Assembly (NCBI RefSeq): GCF_014204795.1
Contig: NZ_JACHMB010000001.1
Coordinates: 10,366,501 to 10,430,500 of the forward strand
Reading direction: 5' to 3'
DNA length: 64,000 nt
Source of the DNA: Nonomuraea jabiensis
GTDB taxonomy: Bacteria; Actinomycetota; Actinomycetes; Streptosporangiales; Streptosporangiaceae
Shown: piece by piece, positions 61,425 through 64,000 of the stretch
Layout: each line of letters begins with the position of its first letter
Position numbering within the stretch: position 1 is the first letter of the stretch
Translations under genes and position numbers: made by a program
The notes under the pieces: model-generated
The model's database searches: none
The model's input: only the letters and a program-made list of their open reading frames with translations
What the model was told of the DNA's origin: nothing

Positions 61425-62729
61425 TCAGTCGTTGGTCTCGTCGATCTCGGCGCGCGTGCGCGTGACGGTGTCGGCCGCCACCCGCAGGAGCACCTCGCAC
61501 AGGCGGCGCATGGCCCTGACGTCGACGGTGTTCATGCCGAGGGCGAAGTCGACGTCGACGTCTTCTGGTACGGCCTTCGGCATGCCCACGCGGGCCGTCG
61601 GGATCCCGCGCGCCCGCAGGATGTTGGCGTCGGTGGCGCCGCTGTTGCCGGCCACGGGCTCGTGCGGGCGCCCGTTGGCGCTCTCCCAGGCGCGTACGGC
61701 GCTGCGCACCACCCAGCTCTCCGGCGGCGTGCGCGTGCCCGGGATGGCCAGCACCATCTCGACCGCGAGCTCCGTGCCCAGCTCCGCCGACACCTGCCGG
61801 ACGTACGCCGCCAGCTCCCGCTTGGCCTCCAGCGGCGCCGTGCCGGGCGCGATGCGCAGGTCGAGGCGGATGCGGCAGGCCGCGGGCGTGACCGCGAGCA
61901 TGCGCTCCCAGCCGCCCGCGATCGACCCGACGATCCCCTGAGGCGCGGCGGTCGCGGTGCGGTGCCGCTCGGGGTAGTCCGCCAGCCACCGTTCCAGCCG
62001 CGTCACCACTTCGGCGGCGGTCACGATCGGGTTCCGGTACGGCAGGCGGTGCCGGCTCCCCGCGTACGTGTGGGTCCCCGGGACGACGATCTCGAACCAG
62101 CACAGGCCGACCTCGTCGTGCGCGACGAAGTCCCCCGGCTTGGCGATCACCGCGTGGTCGGGCTGCCAGCCGCGTTCGAGCAGGAACGAGCAGCCGACCC
62201 CGTGCCCCGTGTTCGCCCGGCCGTCCGGGGCGATCGCGTTGGTGGGCATGCCGCCGGCCCCGAAGGCCACCAGCAGGTCTCCGGCCAGCCGCGGGCGCAG
62301 GGCGGCCAGGGCCTCGCCCACGACCAGGACGCACGCGGCGTGCCCCTTGGGGTTGCTCGCGCCGAGGCCGCTGACGTAGGGGCCCTCGCAGCGGGCCTCG
62401 GCCCGCATGTCGGGGCGCAGCTCCGGGCCGATCCAGGGCACGTCCAGGTCCGGGTCACCGGTGGTCAGGGTGTCGATCGGGGCGTACAGCATGAGGTCGG
62501 CGCCCGCGCCGTCGCCCCTCAACCGGCCGACCGCGTTGGCCTGGCCGTCGTCGATGCGCTGCGCGTGCGCCTCCAGGCCGGCGGCGGCGAGCCGGTCGGC
62601 CAGCCACCGGGCCAGCGGCGCTTCGCCGCCCGTGGGGCTGGCGATGGAGGTGACGTCCACCGCCGCCGCGCGCAGGCGGTCCTCGGTGATCGACGCGAGG
62701 GCCTTTCGCACCAGCTCGTCGCGGTTCAT
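61425..62729 (-). CDS. M20-family peptidase-like protein with degenerate metal site
   Basis: This 434-residue protein has the two-domain M20 fold, but key metal positions are changed: the HxD motif reads YAPID (Pro84, Asp86), the bridging Asp is Asn126 (GLGASNPKGH), and the catalytic EE region is FGAGGMP (156-162). Only some later ligands (GNSGATDANIL) remain. It probably does not act as a standard zinc peptidase; another hydrolase or a binding role is possible. The ATG overlaps the LigB-type gene stop (ATGA). Confidence 0.78.
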   Translation of the reverse strand: MNRDELVRKALASITEDRLRAAAVDVTSIASPTGGEAPLARWLADRLAAAGLEAHAQRIDDGQANAVGRLRGDGAGADLMLYAPIDTLTTGDPDLDVPWIGPELRPDMRAEARCEGPYVSGLGASNPKGHAACVLVVGEALAALRPRLAGDLLVAFGAGGMPTNAIAPDGRANTGHGVGCSFLLERGWQPDHAVIAKPGDFVAHDEVGLCWFEIVVPGTHTYAGSRHRLPYRNPIVTAAEVVTRLERWLADYPERHRTATAAPQGIVGSIAGGWERMLAVTPAACRIRLDLRIAPGTAPLEAKRELAAYVRQVSAELGTELAVEMVLAIPGTRTPPESWVVRSAVRAWESANGRPHEPVAGNSGATDANILRARGIPTARVGMPKAVPEDVDVDFALGMNTVDVRAMRRLCEVLLRVAADTVTRTRAEIDETND

Positions 62730-63664
62730 GACGCCGGCTCGATGACGGCGACCCCCATACCGGTCAGCCACTCCGGCATCGGCTCGTACGCCAGCCGCCG
62801 CCCGGGCGCGAAGCCCAGCGCCGCCGCCATGGCCAGCCACGACCGCAGCTCCTGGCCGCCGTTGCCGGCCGCCTCCTCGATCTGCTCGGTGGACAGGCCC
62901 GCGTAGCGCTCCAGCTCGCCCCGCTCCAGCGCGGCCAGGAACTCCTCGTCGAACTCGGGGAAGATGACCGGCCGCGCGGCGGTGATGATCTGCCGGCGGC
63001 GCGCGTCGTAGCGCTCCCAGTCGCCCCGGCCCTCCCGCCAGGCCTCCACCAGGAACTCCTCGTCCGGCCCGTGCGGGTCCTGCCAGCGGCTCGGCCACGG
63101 CAGCCGGTGCGAGAGCCCGCCCGAGGCGATGACCGCCACCCGCAGCCCGCCGGGCAGCGCCGCCACCGCGGCGGCGAGGTTGCGCCCCAGCTCGGCGCAG
63201 CGCCGCATGAGGGGCAGCGGCGTGGCGAACACGTTCACCACTAGCGGGATCACGGGCACGTCGAGGTCGCGCAGCAGGTACTGGATGGCGTGGCTCTGGC
63301 CGTGGTCGATCTGCAGCTTCGCCGAGATCGCCACTTCGGTGCCCGCCGCGACGAGGGACTCCGCGATGCTCTGGGCGACGGCGGGGCTGGTGCGCTGCGG
63401 GCCTGACGGCGTGCCTGACTCCCCGGACGCGATGACCTCGTCCACGCCGAGGGTGAAGGCGGGGATCAGGTCCAGCCAGAAGCCGCGGAAGTGGTTCGAC
63501 CCGATGATGACCGCCACGTCGGGACGGGCCGCGGCGAGGGCGTCGCGGGCCGTGCCGAGCGCGGCGCGGAAGCGTTCCGCGCGGTCCTTGTGCTCGACCT
63601 GGTCCCAGTGGGTGTTCATGAGCGTCGAGTGGGACGCGCCCACGCCCAGGACGATCCGGCCCAT
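62726..63664 (-). CDS. LigB-type extradiol ring-cleavage dioxygenase
   Basis: This 312-residue class III extradiol dioxygenase has metal-ligand candidates His12 (GASHST) and His58 (GSNHFRGF), catalytic-loop His121/His125 (QIDHGQSH) and His186 (SGGLSH). Such Fe(II) enzymes open catechol- or protocatechuate-like rings next to a hydroxyl group. ATG 63664 overlaps the oxygenase stop by one base (TGATG). The upstream Rieske oxygenase likely makes its substrate. Confidence 0.92.
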   Translation of the reverse strand: MGRIVLGVGASHSTLMNTHWDQVEHKDRAERFRAALGTARDALAAARPDVAVIIGSNHFRGFWLDLIPAFTLGVDEVIASGESGTPSGPQRTSPAVAQSIAESLVAAGTEVAISAKLQIDHGQSHAIQYLLRDLDVPVIPLVVNVFATPLPLMRRCAELGRNLAAAVAALPGGLRVAVIASGGLSHRLPWPSRWQDPHGPDEEFLVEAWREGRGDWERYDARRRQIITAARPVIFPEFDEEFLAALERGELERYAGLSTEQIEEAAGNGGQELRSWLAMAAALGFAPGRRLAYEPMPEWLTGMGVAVIEPAS

Positions 63665-64000
63665 CAGCCGAGGTCCCCGGTGAGCTTGAGGCGTTCGGCG
63701 CGCTCCTCGGTGACCTCCTCGGCGAGCTTGCGCCACTGCAGGAGCGAGTCGTCGGGGCGGTAGAGCCGCTCCGGCGGCGCGTCGGTCACCTCGACCATCC
63801 ACTTGTCCTGGCCGGAGAACTGGCCGTGGAAGAGCCAGCGGACGGCGCCGAGGTATTTGGCGTAGAAGGGCAGAGTCCTGATGCCCTTCTCGAAGTTGGC
63901 CATCACGCCGACGTAGAGGTGGTTGTCCGCGTCGACCGGCACGTAGAACTCGTAGTGGATGAAGGTCGGGTAGACGATGCGCAGGACGCCCGGCATGCTG
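63664..64000 (-). CDS. Rieske non-haem iron oxygenase alpha subunit, C-terminal part (cut by window edge)
   Basis: Only the last ~112 residues are in the window. They match the catalytic-domain end of Rieske aromatic oxygenases: FYVPVDADNHLYVGVMANFEKG, LPFYAKYLGAVRWLF and FSGQDKWMVEVTDAPPERLYRPDDSLLQWRKL. The Rieske cluster and most iron ligands lie upstream, beyond position 64000. As the upstream member of the operon it probably hydroxylates the aromatic substrate. Confidence 0.85.
   Translation of the reverse strand, partial: SMPGVLRIVYPTFIHYEFYVPVDADNHLYVGVMANFEKGIRTLPFYAKYLGAVRWLFHGQFSGQDKWMVEVTDAPPERLYRPDDSLLQWRKLAEEVTEERAERLKLTGDLG

Noticed and set aside
1..64000. CRISPR array, tRNA or rRNA genes
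   Set aside because: No regularly spaced short repeats with spacers, and no clover-leaf or rRNA signatures, were noticed on either strand.

Overview
This 64 kb window is very GC-rich, and most genes within operons overlap at ATGA, GTGA or TGATG junctions. GTG and TTG starts are frequent. The gene families point to a filamentous actinobacterium: a SigE-type ECF sigma factor, an EspC/WXG100/YbaB module, a CGNR regulator, an actinobacterial QcrB and a Streptomyces-like extracellular contractile injection system (eCIS). Streptosporangiales (Nonomuraea-like) is my guess from gene content only; there is no rRNA to confirm it. No tRNA, rRNA or CRISPR array was seen.

Region 1 (1-10.4 kb): a minus-strand eCIS operon running sheath, tube, Cys-rich assembly protein, Pro-rich protein, DUF4255 cap protein, AAA+ ATPase, a small protein, CIS_tube protein, LysM protein and gpD-like hub. 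A lone TnpB nuclease gene with an omega-RNA-like end sits just past the hub gene. The spike, baseplate-wedge, fibre and tape-measure genes are not in the window. Region 2 (10.5-14.8 kb): DUF3592 protein, flavin-type oxidoreductase, a stand-alone QcrB-like cytochrome b, and an ECF sigma/anti-sigma pair with a probable leaderless autoregulatory promoter.

Region 3 (14.9-25.5 kb): a compact biosynthetic cluster with a sulfotransferase, a FemAB/GNAT-like acyltransferase, an adenylation-carrier didomain, one large iterative-type PKS, a convergent type II thioesterase and a TauE/SafE exporter. The PKS has an unusual KR-DH order, and its AT domain has Gly where the nucleophilic Ser should be. Region 4 (25.6-28.1 kb): a YedY/MsrP-like molybdoenzyme with its cytochrome b partner, a CGNR regulator and a secreted protein.

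Region 5 (28.2-35.4 kb): a type VII (ESX)-style polymorphic-toxin locus. Its centre is a ~1954-residue protein that combines a WXG100-like N-terminus, an ADP-ribosyltransferase-like domain, a Nudix hydrolase domain, three ~94-residue helical repeats and a C-terminal amidoligase domain. Next to it are a YbaB-like protein, a divergent EspC-like protein and an uncharacterised downstream protein that could be an immunity factor. This is the strongest candidate for an undescribed system here.

Region 6 (35.6-44.6 kb): a peptide-type ABC importer with an amidohydrolase, divergent from a double-length Lrp/AsnC regulator and an M20D amidohydrolase. This looks like scavenging of peptides or acyl-amino acids. 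Region 7 (44.6-49.4 kb): a chimeric gene (FixJ receiver stub fused to an acyl-CoA dehydrogenase C-terminus), a Gfo/Idh/MocA oxidoreductase, a gluconate-2-dehydrogenase-type subunit 3 plus GMC flavoprotein pair joined by a 47-bp tandem repeat, and a quinone oxidoreductase. Region 8 (49.6-57.7 kb): a second peptide-type ABC importer with a sugar-phosphate-isomerase-like enzyme, an IclR regulator and a divergent hydrolase. Region 9 (57.7-64 kb): a minus-strand aromatic-catabolism operon: Rieske oxygenase (cut by the window edge), LigB-type ring-cleavage dioxygenase, degenerate M20-like protein, C-C hydrolase, 41-residue membrane protein, second hydrolase, quinone oxidoreductase and IclR regulator.
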